A stretch of 64,000 bases of DNA from Arthrobacter sp. SPG23 (GCF_000876655.1 NZ_JYCN01000015.1:284156-348155), one strand, 5' to 3'. Shown: positions 1 through 10,569, counted from the first letter of the stretch. Numbers and translations: made by a program. Notes: a model not told the origin generated them from the sequence alone.

Positions 1-229
1 GAGTGGCGTGATCGAAGATTGCCTTGGCGTCCGATTCCGTGACGACGTCCCCGGCAGTCCGGTTGATGCCTCGCACGCCGGACCCGAGCCAGCGGCCCTG
101 CGGTGTTCCGGCTTTCATGTAGTACGTGGTCGCGTCGGCTGGGGTGATTGTCAGATCGTCCATCATGGTGGTCTTGAAGAGATACTTCAGGCCCGACTGA
201 GCGGAGAGCCGGGCGATGGACATGGTCAT
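1..229 (-). CDS. MobF/TrwC-type conjugative relaxase, N-terminal fragment
   Basis: Runs off the left edge; about 76 residues are visible. The product starts MTMSIARLSAQSG and continues with a tyrosine pair (TTYYMKAG) and then a GRWLGSGVRGI stretch. This is the layout of the N-terminal relaxase domain of TrwC/TraI MobF enzymes, which nick oriT and pilot DNA in conjugation (family knowledge). The ATG overlaps the TGA of the upstream minus-strand gene as ATGA, implying translational coupling. The helicase part lies outside the window, so whether the gene is intact is unknown. Confidence 0.72.
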   Translation of the reverse strand, partial: MTMSIARLSAQSGLKYLFKTTMMDDLTITPADATTYYMKAGTPQGRWLGSGVRGINRTAGDVVTESDAKAIFDHAT

Positions 230-756
230 TGGCTTTGGCTTTCTGGGTTCCGTTTGGTGGCCGTCCAGCCTCGGCGGCGGAAGAGTGCTTTTGTGCTGTC
301 GTGGAGCTCGACTCCGGTTGCCTGGGTCAGGGCCAGCAGCTTGCCGCCGAGGTGGACCAGATCATGAGCATCTGTCTGCTGAATAGATTGAAGGCGCGCG
401 ACGTCGGAACGAAGGTTTCGGATGACTTCGCGATGCTCGGTGTTCTCGGCTTCGAGCCGGTCGATGTCTACAGCTTGGGACCGGAGTTGGTTGCGGAGGG
501 ATTCTTGGCGTTGTCGGCTGCTGGCCAGATCAGCAGCCGGCCTTACCGACGCCTTGCGGTGAGTCTCCATTTGGCCGAGCTTCGAATCGAAACCCCGGCG
601 TCGAACTGCCGCAGCAGGAACCGGGCCCATTGCGGCAGCCGCCTGCCGCCGTCGTCGATCGCGTTGTCTGTTGGCGCAGCGCGTGGAACAGAAGCGCTGA
701 GACGAGCGCGACGGCTCGAACCTCTCGCCACATTCCCTGCACTTCTTCCCGCTCAC
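226..756 (-). CDS. Zinc-finger/coiled-coil protein coupled to the relaxase
   Basis: 176 aa with a GTG start. Cysteines C6, C9, C23 and C27 (CxxC-x13-CxxxC) form a small treble-clef-like zinc site, followed at once by an Arg-rich run (residues 30-38). Residues about 80-140 are rich in heptads (LRNQLRSQAVDIDRLEAEN and onward) and predict a coiled coil. The stop overlaps the relaxase start, so it is probably an accessory mobilisation protein that binds DNA or bridges relaxase molecules; that role is inferred from position. I do not recognise a named family. Confidence 0.6.
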   Translation of the reverse strand: MSGKKCRECGERFEPSRSSQRFCSTRCANRQRDRRRRQAAAAMGPVPAAAVRRRGFDSKLGQMETHRKASVRPAADLASSRQRQESLRNQLRSQAVDIDRLEAENTEHREVIRNLRSDVARLQSIQQTDAHDLVHLGGKLLALTQATGVELHDSTKALFRRRGWTATKRNPESQSQ

Positions 757-1048
757 GTTGGTTCATCTTTGAGATCTCTACTGACGACATGACTTGCCGT
801 GAGTCCGCGCTCACGGTGAATGCCTTGGATGCCAGAGGTGTGAGGTTCGTGGGGGCCGGGTGCCGTCCGAGGCTTGAGTCGCCTGGAGCAGCAGGCCAGG
901 GAGTCGATCGGTCTGATGGGCTCTGGACATGTCCAGAGCCTGGGCGTTCAATGGAACTGAGGCGTCTCTTGATGGTCCAGGACGAGCGGACCGATAAATC
1001 AGATGGCGACCGTGCGGCAAACGCCGGCGGCCGCAGGATGGGGTTCCG
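757..1048. promoter_or_regulatory. Divergent intergenic region between mobilisation genes and ImmA cassette
   Basis: 292 bp separate the minus-strand zinc-finger gene from the plus-strand metalloprotease gene, so promoters for both transcripts must lie here. I see no convincing gene and no strong palindrome in it. It is the natural place to look for binding of the EspR-like protein encoded downstream. Confidence 0.35.
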
Positions 1049-1537
1049 ATGGACGGCACAGCTTCCGCCAAATATTCGCCGGCGCGATGCGCTGTAGAAG
1101 GCTTTTTGGCACTCAATCTGCCGAGCCGTCTTTCGTTGGAGCGGCTGATATCGATCGTTGAGAACCTCCGGCGTCGGCGGATTGAGGTCGACGTTTCCGA
1201 GTCCCTGAACGGAGGGTCGGTCTGCGGGCTGTGGCTGTCCACAGACAACACGGAGATCATCCTGCACGCGCCGACGTCGTCGCCACTACATCGGCAGCAG
1301 TTCATCCTCCACGAACTGGGCCACATGGTGCTCCGACACGATGAGCTCGTGGTGTCCTCAAACTATGCGGAGACGTTGTTTCCCAACCTGTCCGGCGATA
1401 AGGTGTCGCGGATCCTGGGGCGAAGTGACTTCCTGGACCATATCGAGGCCGCTGCCGAAACCTTGGCCGATCTCTTTGCCGCTGCAATCCGGGACAGCAG
1501 CCTCGAGCCGCGGTCGTTTGAACGGATCTTCGGATGA
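1049..1537 (+). CDS. ImmA/IrrE-family metallo-endopeptidase
   Basis: 162 aa. Residues 88-92 read HELGH, the HExxH zinc site, and an acidic helix (HIEAAAETLADLFAAAI, around residues 130-147) supplies the expected third ligand. ImmA/IrrE proteases typically cleave or inactivate an XRE-type repressor in response to a signal, as ImmA does to ImmR in ICEBs1. Its stop overlaps the next ATG (1534) by 4 bp, making it the first gene of a four-gene overlapping operon that also holds an XRE/EspR-like protein, its likely substrate. The start is uncertain because there is only a weak purine-rich RBS. Confidence 0.8.
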   Translation: MDGTASAKYSPARCAVEGFLALNLPSRLSLERLISIVENLRRRRIEVDVSESLNGGSVCGLWLSTDNTEIILHAPTSSPLHRQQFILHELGHMVLRHDELVVSSNYAETLFPNLSGDKVSRILGRSDFLDHIEAAAETLADLFAAAIRDSSLEPRSFERIFG

Positions 1538-2562
1538 TTCAGGACATTGCAGCAGCCGTGATCTGGTGTCTGGCGTTGTGCCTCCTGCCGGATCTGAAGC
1601 GGCGCAAAGACAAGAGCATCCTGGTGGCGGCCCTAACCATCGCCACTGCACTCACGCTCAACGTTGACAGCATCTATATCGCGGGAGACCACGTCCTCGG
1701 CAGCCGGAATCTCCTGGATCTCATAGCCAATATCTTCATGGTTGTCGGTATCTACTTCCTGTCCCGTGCGATCCTTCGCGCCGCCGATGTTAGCGAGACG
1801 GTGGACATTCACAGCAGAGCAGGGCTTTCGGTTCTCGGGATTGTGGTTGTGGCCCTCATCGTCAGCTTCAGTCTGGTTGATGCTCCGCGGACCTCCACTG
1901 CATTCATGAGGGACTTCGGAAGCCAGTGGCCGGCGGCCGTGTACTCAAGTGTTCAGTTCCTCTACATCGGCGTGGTTGTGGCCATCACCGGCTTTACCTG
2001 TTTCAGGTTCCGCGGCGAGATGGCGAGGCCGTACTTCCGTGTCGCTTTTGTGTTGATCGGCCTGGGCTGCGCGTTGGCTGTAGTGGTGGTCCTTGCCGTG
2101 TTGGGGATGAACATTCTTCATCTCCTGGGGGAGCTTGAGGCCATGACGCGTCTCTCCTACGTCTACGACGCCGCGCTGGTGGGGGCCATGGTTTTCCTTT
2201 GCGTGGGCCTGGCCTTGCCGCCCGTCGCACGTCGGCTAGAGCGGAGATCGGATGCCCGGGCCGCAGCTGTTCTCGTCGAGCGGCTGTTTGGTGTCTGGGA
2301 CAGAATCACGTCGGAGCGATCCGAGATCCGGTTGGATTTGGCTCAAACTACTATTGACCGCCACGATGCACCCCAGCGGCGGCTGCATCGGATGCTGGTG
2401 GAGATCCAGGACGCATTATTCGTGGACCCGCACCTTGCCCAATCGCTGAGTCAGAATGATTTGGATGTTCTCCGAGAAGCGGAGCGGCATCTCGGGACCC
2501 GGTTGGCAGCAATGGGGCGCCGACCACTGTGGCTTTCACGGAAGGGGGACACGACGCCGTGA
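1534..2562 (+). CDS. MAB_1171c/DUF6545-type membrane protein
   Basis: 342 aa. Residues 1-220 contain about seven hydrophobic segments (for example IFMVVGIYFLSRAI, VLGIVVVALIVSFSLV, VGAMVFLCVGLAL), followed by a cytosolic, charged, helical C-terminal half (about 225-342). This topology and the placement between ImmA/IrrE and an XRE gene match the actinobacterial MAB_1171c-like family, which has no established function. I infer a sensor or transporter that feeds the protease/regulator pair. It overlaps both neighbours by 4 bp. Confidence 0.65.
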   Translation: MIQDIAAAVIWCLALCLLPDLKRRKDKSILVAALTIATALTLNVDSIYIAGDHVLGSRNLLDLIANIFMVVGIYFLSRAILRAADVSETVDIHSRAGLSVLGIVVVALIVSFSLVDAPRTSTAFMRDFGSQWPAAVYSSVQFLYIGVVVAITGFTCFRFRGEMARPYFRVAFVLIGLGCALAVVVVLAVLGMNILHLLGELEAMTRLSYVYDAALVGAMVFLCVGLALPPVARRLERRSDARAAAVLVERLFGVWDRITSERSEIRLDLAQTTIDRHDAPQRRLHRMLVEIQDALFVDPHLAQSLSQNDLDVLREAERHLGTRLAAMGRRPLWLSRKGDTTP

Positions 2563-3008
2563 CCGACAGCGACGCTGGGATCCCCGAGCAGCCGCAGGCG
2601 AGACTCGCGCGGAAGTTGAATCTCCTCCTGGATCTTTTTGAGGCCCAGGGTTCAGCGCCCCTGACATATCCGCAGATAAGCAAGCACATGTCGGACCGCG
2701 GAACACCGTTGTCTCGCTCCCGCTGGGCCTACATGCGTGCCGGCGACAGTTCCATGGCCACGGACCCGCAGCTTTTGAGGAACCTCGCCGAATTCTTCGG
2801 CGTTGACCCCGGATACCTTTTGGACGACGACGGCGAGGTACCCGACTTGGTGGAGGCACAGCTCGAACTACTCCGCACCCTGCGGGAAAACCGGGTGAGA
2901 AACTTCGCTGCAAGACAACTGCAAGGGATTTCTCCGGAGACCCTACTGCGCCTACGCAAGGCCATAGACGAACGCTTGAAAGCTCCCGAGGGCGACGCCG
3001 ATGCGTAG
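2559..3008 (+). CDS. EspR-like XRE-family DNA-binding protein
   Basis: 149 aa from the GTG at 2559, chosen because it overlaps the upstream TGA as GTGA; another GTG at 2529 is in frame. Residues about 15-90 form the helix-turn-helix (YPQISKHMSDRG, then NLAEFFGVDPGYLLDD) and residues 95-145 a C-terminal dimerisation helix pair (LRENRVRNFAARQLQGISPE). The whole length follows the plan of mycobacterial EspR, a nucleoid-associated XRE regulator. It probably autoregulates the cassette and may be the target of the ImmA-like protease. Confidence 0.75.
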   Translation: MTDSDAGIPEQPQARLARKLNLLLDLFEAQGSAPLTYPQISKHMSDRGTPLSRSRWAYMRAGDSSMATDPQLLRNLAEFFGVDPGYLLDDDGEVPDLVEAQLELLRTLRENRVRNFAARQLQGISPETLLRLRKAIDERLKAPEGDADA

Positions 3009-4185
3009 GGCCGCCATAGCTGTGGCCATAGGCTGTGGCATCGCCGGCGCTGCCGCCATCCTCGTGGCGGCCTATTTTGCTCGGGAAGTTGTGGTGCCAA
3101 AGACGCTGCGGAAAGAAGATCTGGAAATCCGTCGTGTGTTCCACGACGCCGACGAAACGTTGATGGTGGAATTGTCGGCATCGGAGCGGACCACGGCACC
3201 AGGCCGCTACAGCATCTGGTTTGCCAACGGCACAGGGCATGCCTGCATCGGAGAGATCGTCTCCTCTGACGATGCGGCGGGGACGGTAACCCGCGTCGTT
3301 GAACGGGTTGATTCCGGCGATCTCTGGACTGCAAAGGCCGGCATTTGGAGCGGATACGTCTATTCGACGCCGGAACCGTTAGGGCTGCCATACTCTGACG
3401 TTCAGATTCCAGTGGAGAACGGAATTGCGCCCGCCTGGAAGTTCACACCGACAGACGCGTCGCGGGATGCTTCCACGTGGGCCATGCATATCCATGGCTT
3501 GGGCGGATCGAAAGCCGGCGCACTCCGGGGCGTGCCCGTCGCGGACCGGCTGGGATACACATCTCTGGTTGTTTCACTCCGGAACGACCGCGATTCGCCT
3601 GCATCGTCGGATGGTAGGTATCACCTGGGGCAGACCGAATGGCGCGATGTTGAAGCTGCGGTGTCGTATGCCGTCGGGCAAGGTGCACACCAGATAGTGC
3701 TTTTCGGCTGGTCCCTCGGTGCCTCGATCGCTCTCCAGCTGGCGGCATCTTCGGAGTTCCGGCACCTCATTTCCCGGCTCGTGCTCAATGCCCCCGTTAT
3801 CGACTGGAGCAGCACGCTGCTGGCCAACGCCCGGTCCGGTGGACTTCCCGGTTGGGTTGCGCGGCTTGGACTGCAGATGCTGAGTTCATCCAGGATGCGT
3901 TGGATCACGGGCTTGGATGCTCCGTTGAGCTTTCATGCGCTGGACTTTTTGGCGCGGGCGGATGAACTGAGTGTTCCACTCCTTGTCATCCACAATGAAG
4001 CGGACCGCTCGACGCCCTTTGCCATTTCCCGCGAGTTCGTGAGCCGGCGCCCTGAGCTGGCAATGCTGCTCACTTTTCCTTCCGCGGAGCATACGCAGGA
4101 GTGGAATTCCGACCCGGACGGCTGGGACGCAGCGGTGGAGAACTGGCTCCTGAACGTCCCGCCGTCGTCGTCCATATTCCTATGA
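3001..4185 (+). CDS. Membrane-anchored alpha/beta hydrolase
   Basis: 394 aa; the ATG overlaps the EspR-like gene by 8 bp. An N-terminal hydrophobic helix (AIAVAIGCGIAGAAAILVAAYF, residues 5-26) acts as signal anchor, so the catalytic domain is probably extracytoplasmic. The hydrolase fold begins near residue 160 with MHIHGLGG (oxyanion region). The catalytic triad can be assigned to S238 (GWSLGAS), D335 (NEADRSTP) and H364 (AEHTQEW). The substrate is unknown. Finding an esterase as the last gene of a protease/membrane-sensor/regulator operon suggests it makes or removes the signal. Confidence 0.78.
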   Translation: MRRAAIAVAIGCGIAGAAAILVAAYFAREVVVPKTLRKEDLEIRRVFHDADETLMVELSASERTTAPGRYSIWFANGTGHACIGEIVSSDDAAGTVTRVVERVDSGDLWTAKAGIWSGYVYSTPEPLGLPYSDVQIPVENGIAPAWKFTPTDASRDASTWAMHIHGLGGSKAGALRGVPVADRLGYTSLVVSLRNDRDSPASSDGRYHLGQTEWRDVEAAVSYAVGQGAHQIVLFGWSLGASIALQLAASSEFRHLISRLVLNAPVIDWSSTLLANARSGGLPGWVARLGLQMLSSSRMRWITGLDAPLSFHALDFLARADELSVPLLVIHNEADRSTPFAISREFVSRRPELAMLLTFPSAEHTQEWNSDPDGWDAAVENWLLNVPPSSSIFL

Positions 4186-4195
4186 TCCTGCGGGC

Positions 4196-5227
4196 CTATG
4201 AGGCTTCGAGGCCCCAAGGGCGGAAGGCCCGGTCTTTGTCCATGTTCCAGCCGGCCACCATTCCGGAGCCGATCATGAGGTCGCTGAGTCTGGCCAGACG
4301 GTAGGCGGGGTCTGCTTCGAGGGCGAGTTGCAGGAACTGGTGGGCTTTGCTGCCGCGGCCTTCCCACCAGTTGACGAAGGCGATGGCGGTGAGGATGGGG
4401 GCGGAGTGTTTGGTGCTGCTGTGCGTGTAGGCGTGGAGCAGCAGCTGCTGTGCCCATTCGACCCGGGACCACTGGGGCGCGCCGTGTGTTTGTGCCAAGA
4501 GAACGCGGTCCATCGGTTCGTCGATTCCCGGGATGTCGGCCATGAGCTGGTCGCGAATGGCGGGGGCCTGGAAGTTCGCAATCAGGTCGATGGTCTGATC
4601 GTCGTTGGGATAGGAGATCGCGTCCAGCATGCCGTCCCAGAGTGTCCTGGCTTGTTCGAGGGCCTCGCCCGGGTTCATGCTGTGTATTGCTTTCACGCGG
4701 TCGTTGACGGCGTCCGCTGTGCGGCCTTCTTTTGTGGAGGCTGGCAGGGTGATGTGGTTTGTCGGTGCGATGGTGCTGCCGCGGTAGATGAATTCGGCGT
4801 TGATCTGGCTGGACTGGGTCGCGTTCAGCGGGAGTGTCAGTCCGTCCTGGGGGTCGCCGTCGTACGGGGAAACGGTGTTGTCTCCGACGAGGAGCCCGTC
4901 GCGGATGGTCATTCCGCGCTCGGCCAGCGCGCACGTCAGTGCTGCGATGGTTGCTGCATGCGGCTTGGGCTGTCCGGGTTTCTGGGGCTCGGAGGTGTAC
5001 ACGGCGAAGAGCACGCTGGCGGCGCTGGCGTCGTGGGCGAGGTAGTCGGCCACGGTGCGGGCGTAGCTGAGTCCGCCCTCGCGGGTGGGGAGGTCGACTC
5101 TGAGGGTTGCGCCGACGCGGTTGGTGTCCAGGGTGATGCACACGAGGCTTTCTTGCGGCCAGAACCCGAGGGTGTGCCCGACGAAACTGAGGACGTCGGC
5201 TGGGGTTTTGATGGTGAGCGGTTCCAT
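4196..5227 (-). CDS. DUF4192 domain protein
   Basis: 343 aa covering the full usual length of DUF4192, an actinobacterial family of unknown function. The N-terminal signature (ADVLSFVGHTLGFWPQESLVCI) and the C-terminal segment (AFVNWWEGRGSKAHQFLQLALEADP) are both present. It is convergent with the hydrolase gene, leaving only about 10 bp between the stops, and stands alone with no operon partner. It probably marks ordinary chromosomal backbone beside the mobile segment. Confidence 0.8.
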   Translation of the reverse strand: MEPLTIKTPADVLSFVGHTLGFWPQESLVCITLDTNRVGATLRVDLPTREGGLSYARTVADYLAHDASAASVLFAVYTSEPQKPGQPKPHAATIAALTCALAERGMTIRDGLLVGDNTVSPYDGDPQDGLTLPLNATQSSQINAEFIYRGSTIAPTNHITLPASTKEGRTADAVNDRVKAIHSMNPGEALEQARTLWDGMLDAISYPNDDQTIDLIANFQAPAIRDQLMADIPGIDEPMDRVLLAQTHGAPQWSRVEWAQQLLLHAYTHSSTKHSAPILTAIAFVNWWEGRGSKAHQFLQLALEADPAYRLARLSDLMIGSGMVAGWNMDKDRAFRPWGLEAS

Positions 5228-5680
5228 GTTCCTTCTCCTTCAGCGACTGGCGGCACCGGATGTGTCTGTCAGATTTGTGCGTCGTTCTGATACACGGAGT
5301 CACCGCTGGGTTTGAGGGTCCGGAACGCAACTTGGGGAACCGGGAGCGATTCAAACTTTCGCGAGGAAATAAGCGACGCAGGAGCGCCGAACGAAACTTT
5401 GAATCGAACCCGGCGCGTGGCGCCCTGGTTGCGTGGAGGACCCGCCCAGCGACGATGGACGATCAGAACGACAGACAGCGAATTGCTTCTGGCGGTTCAT
5501 GGAGGCGGGGGAGCGGGACGGCATGATTTCAGATGTCTGCCGCCGTCAGTGAAGGGCACGCGCGACTAGCCGGATGCGAAGGCAACTATGCCAGCGTTAG
5601 TCGATGCCACGAGGGCTGGGTCGGGGACCATGACGGTCTGCCGCGATCTGGCTGCCGCGTGTGACGCCTGCGTAGGGGTA
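5228..5680. other. 453-bp non-coding stretch with an inverted repeat
   Basis: No credible gene. The clearest structure is a 15-bp inverted repeat, 5347-5361 against 5392-5406 (CGATTCAAACTTTCG and CGAAACTTTGAATCG, 14 of 15 pairs) with a 30-nt spacer. It lacks a T-run and has a long loop, so it is not a standard terminator. It could be an operator for the DUF4192 gene or a recombination remnant. Confidence 0.4.
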
Positions 5681-6460
5681 TTACTTCCCGGTGAACCGCG
5701 GCTCGCGCCGGCCGTAGAAGGCGGCTTTTCCTTCGGCGAAATCCTGCGAAAAGTACAACGCCCGCTGGATTCGTTGCTCGGCGGCGAGAGCGTCGTCGAC
5801 GTCCAGCCGCCCGGCCGCGAAGAAGCCCTTGATCGCAGCCAGCGACCGCGGCGCGCGCCCCGCGAGCACGACGGCCACATCCAGGGCCCGCTGCAGCGCT
5901 TGGCCTGCGGGGACCGCCTCGTCCGCAAGCCCCAGCGTGAGCGCCTCGCTGGCGCCGACAGGGTCGCCCAACATCAGTACCCGCTTGGCCGCAGACCGCC
6001 CGATCCGGTGAGACAGAGAGCCCATCAAACCGCCATCGGGGAGCAGTCCTAGACGTGTAAACGGAAACAGCGCCTTTGCACCTTCTGCCATGATGACGAT
6101 GTCGCAGGCCGCCATCAGCCCAACACTAATTCCGGCAGCCGGGCCCTCGACGGCGGCGATCACGGGTTTCGCGGATCCGGCCACCAACTGCACCAGCGTC
6201 CGGATCCGGCTCATCCGTTCATCGCTGTCTTCCTTCGTCGCAGGCGGCATCGCGGAAAGGTCTCCGCCTGAACTGAACGAACCGTCAGCCCCCGTAAGGA
6301 CAAAAACGCGGACGGCGTCGTTCGCAGCAGCCGCAGCGAGGGTAGCGATGAGTTGTTCACGCATGAGTGTGGAAACGGGGTTGCGGCGGGCCGGATCGTT
6401 CAGCGTTACCACCAGCACGCCGTCGTGCAGTGCCGTAAGCACCAGCCCATCCGTGGGCAT
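5681..6460 (-). CDS. Enoyl-CoA hydratase/isomerase (crotonase) family protein
   Basis: 259 aa from the ATG at 6460 (MPTDGLVL); a longer in-frame start would overlap the upstream gene and add a non-homologous leader. Oxyanion-hole segments SSGGDLSA and EGPAAGISVGLMAACD are present. The usual first catalytic Glu position is not Glu, while the second site reads LGLLPDGG, which resembles isomerase-type crotonases more than classical hydratases. Last gene of the minus-strand catabolic operon; probably acts on a CoA thioester made from the unknown substrate. Confidence 0.8.
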   Translation of the reverse strand: MPTDGLVLTALHDGVLVVTLNDPARRNPVSTLMREQLIATLAAAAANDAVRVFVLTGADGSFSSGGDLSAMPPATKEDSDERMSRIRTLVQLVAGSAKPVIAAVEGPAAGISVGLMAACDIVIMAEGAKALFPFTRLGLLPDGGLMGSLSHRIGRSAAKRVLMLGDPVGASEALTLGLADEAVPAGQALQRALDVAVVLAGRAPRSLAAIKGFFAAGRLDVDDALAAEQRIQRALYFSQDFAEGKAAFYGRREPRFTGK

Positions 6461-6509
6461 CAGTGCCCCGACAATCGTTGCCCCGCACTTCGGGGGACAA
6501 AAAGACAAG

Positions 6510-8644
<2,135 letters not shown>

Positions 8645-8762
8645 TCTCGAAACCTGTCTGTTGGGATTTTGTCGCGAAAAGGGGGGATGCTGGTGCAAAA
8701 GGGGGTGCCGCCGTCGGCTCGGCAGAGGCACCTCCCTTCCTCACCGCGGGGGCGGCTGCGGT

Positions 8763-9518
8763 TCAGCCGAAGACCACGCCTCCGTTGACGTGGAGGATCT
8801 GTCCTGTGATGGTGCCGGCGTCGGGTGCGAGGAGGAAGGAGATGGCGGCGGCGATTTCCTCCGGCTTGGAGAGACGACCCAGGAGTGACATTCCGGCGAT
8901 CCGGTCGCGGTCGGTGTCGCTCAACACATCGGTCATCGGGGTTTCTGTTGCCCCGGGGGCGACCATGTTTACGCGCACGCGGTGGGGGGCAAGTTCGCGG
9001 GCGTAACCGCGAACCAGTCCGATGAGGGCGGCTTTGGAGGTGGCGTAGGCGCCGTTTCCCATCAGTCCGCCTCCGGTGAACGCGGCGGCGCTGCCCAGGA
9101 CGACTACGGTTCCCAGGGAGCCTGCGCGGATAAGGTGCGGCCCCGCGGCGGAAATCGTGTTCTGGACCCCGATCACATTAATGTCGAGCACACGCCGGAA
9201 TTCGGCGACATCGATGTCGAGCAACGGCGACCGGCTGACTATCCCGGCGGCGGCGACGACGCCCGTCAAGCCTCCCCCTTCGGCGAATTGGTCGGCGGCG
9301 CGCCGCATGGCGTCGGCGTCCGTCACATCGGCGGCAATCGCGAGGTGCCCGTCTCCATCCAGCGTCGCTACAGCTTCTGAGGCGGCCGTGGGGTTGATAT
9401 CGACGATGGCTACCCGGGCACCTCTGGCCGCAGCCTGGCGCGCACATGTCAGGCCGATGCCCGATGCGCCGCCGGTGATGAGGACAGCTTCGTCTTTCAC
9501 AGACTGGGGTTGATTCAC
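8763..9518 (-). CDS. Short-chain dehydrogenase/reductase (SDR)
   Basis: 251 aa classical SDR. NAD-binding TGGASGIG at residues 15-22, active-site S143, Y158 and K162 (YATSK), and a typical C-terminal end (TGQILHVNGGVVFG). D40 after the second strand (VAIVDIN) favours NAD(H). It lies 26 bp downstream of the cyclase-family gene and about 120 bp before the Zn-dehydrogenase, so the operon holds two separate alcohol-oxidising enzymes. Confidence 0.85.
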   Translation of the reverse strand: MNQPQSVKDEAVLITGGASGIGLTCARQAAARGARVAIVDINPTAASEAVATLDGDGHLAIAADVTDADAMRRAADQFAEGGGLTGVVAAAGIVSRSPLLDIDVAEFRRVLDINVIGVQNTISAAGPHLIRAGSLGTVVVLGSAAAFTGGGLMGNGAYATSKAALIGLVRGYARELAPHRVRVNMVAPGATETPMTDVLSDTDRDRIAGMSLLGRLSKPEEIAAAISFLLAPDAGTITGQILHVNGGVVFG

Positions 9519-9544
9519 GTTACGTGCTCCTGATGTTTCATTTC

Positions 9545-10561
9545 TTAGAGGATTGCCATTGCGTTGGCGGGGCTGCCGACGCCACCCAACAGGTTTAGCG
9601 GCTGTGCGGTGAGGAATACGTCGTACCGTCCCCGCAGGGTGCAGGCGGCGGCAAGTTCGTCGAGGACCCAGAGTTCACCGATGGTGAGCCCCAGCAGCGG
9701 GATGAGGATACGGTGTAACATCCCGCTGTGACTGGATTTCGGCATCGTACCGGTGAGTTCTGCGTCGACGGTGAGGTTCGAATCTGTCGCCGGCCAAGCC
9801 TCGAGAGCGATGTTGTCCGACGCCGCCACCGAGACCTGGTGATCCCAAAGCCAGGCCGCCGTGTCTTCCGACTGGCGAAGGCCCGGCGAGCGAAGGACAC
9901 CATCCGAACGATCAGGGCCCTGCCGGAAGTACTTCAGCCATCCGGTGCGGATCATGATGATGTCGCCGGGCTGAATCGAACTCCCTTGCCACTCGAGCGT
10001 TGCGTCGAGGTCTTCGACGGGAATTTGTTCGTTTCGTGTCTGGTCGATGGGACGGCCGACCGCCTCGCGGTAGGTGCCCACATCGATGAGTAATCCTCTT
10101 CCTGCAATCCCGCGTTGCGCGACCGCCTGGATGCCGAGGTCGGGTTGCCCGGCAACCAGCCGCGTGGGATCGGCGTCGTTGTAGAAGCCACGGTCCGGGT
10201 GCCCGAAATGCCGAAGCCCGTCGAGCTGTGTGGACGCCTGCAGGAACAGGTTGTCGATTCGGTCATCGCGGTGAAAGTCATTCAAACCGAACACTATGTG
10301 TTCAATTGATCCGCGGTGGGCGATGATCGGCGGGTCGAACTCGGTCAACGGAAGGTTGAGCGGTACGACGTCGCCTGTCACGATGCTCCCGCGCGCGGCG
10401 AGCACGCGTTCGGGAGTGAGGTGGTTGAGCGTGCCGAGCTGATCTGCCGGGCCCCACAGGCCCCACGCCGTACCCCGTAGTCGCCCGGGGCGATCGAACA
10501 GCCGGTCGAACCGGGGGAACTCACCCCCTGAGGTCTGCGGACGGGCTTGAGGAGTCGTCAT
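9545..10561 (-). CDS. Cyclase-family metal-dependent hydrolase (kynurenine-formamidase-like)
   Basis: 338 aa. The PF04199-type metal motif is read around residues 111-121 (STQLDGLRHFGH, D114, H118, H121), followed by GDIIMIRTGW and the C-terminal LTIGELWVLDELAAAC. Family members are Mn/Zn hydrolases of amides, lactones or cyclic diketones (formamidase, isatin hydrolase and related enzymes). The long N-terminal portion and WGPADQLGTLNHLTP mark the bacterial catabolic branch. In this operon it is a candidate ring-opening or lactone-cleaving step. Confidence 0.8.
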   Translation of the reverse strand: MTTPQARPQTSGGEFPRFDRLFDRPGRLRGTAWGLWGPADQLGTLNHLTPERVLAARGSIVTGDVVPLNLPLTEFDPPIIAHRGSIEHIVFGLNDFHRDDRIDNLFLQASTQLDGLRHFGHPDRGFYNDADPTRLVAGQPDLGIQAVAQRGIAGRGLLIDVGTYREAVGRPIDQTRNEQIPVEDLDATLEWQGSSIQPGDIIMIRTGWLKYFRQGPDRSDGVLRSPGLRQSEDTAAWLWDHQVSVAASDNIALEAWPATDSNLTVDAELTGTMPKSSHSGMLHRILIPLLGLTIGELWVLDELAAACTLRGRYDVFLTAQPLNLLGGVGSPANAMAIL

Positions 10562-10569
10562 CGGCTGGT

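Noticed and set aside
3933..5354. Long minus-strand open frame of about 470 codons
   Set aside because: It is the shifted frame of the DUF4192 and hydrolase genes; Arg/Pro/His-rich composition typical of a high-GC shadow.
5397..5413. tRNA T-arm-like sequence (GGTTCGATTC on the minus strand)
   Set aside because: The stem around it does not pair, and no acceptor, D-arm or anticodon stem can be built nearby, so it is not a tRNA gene or a clear tRNA fragment.
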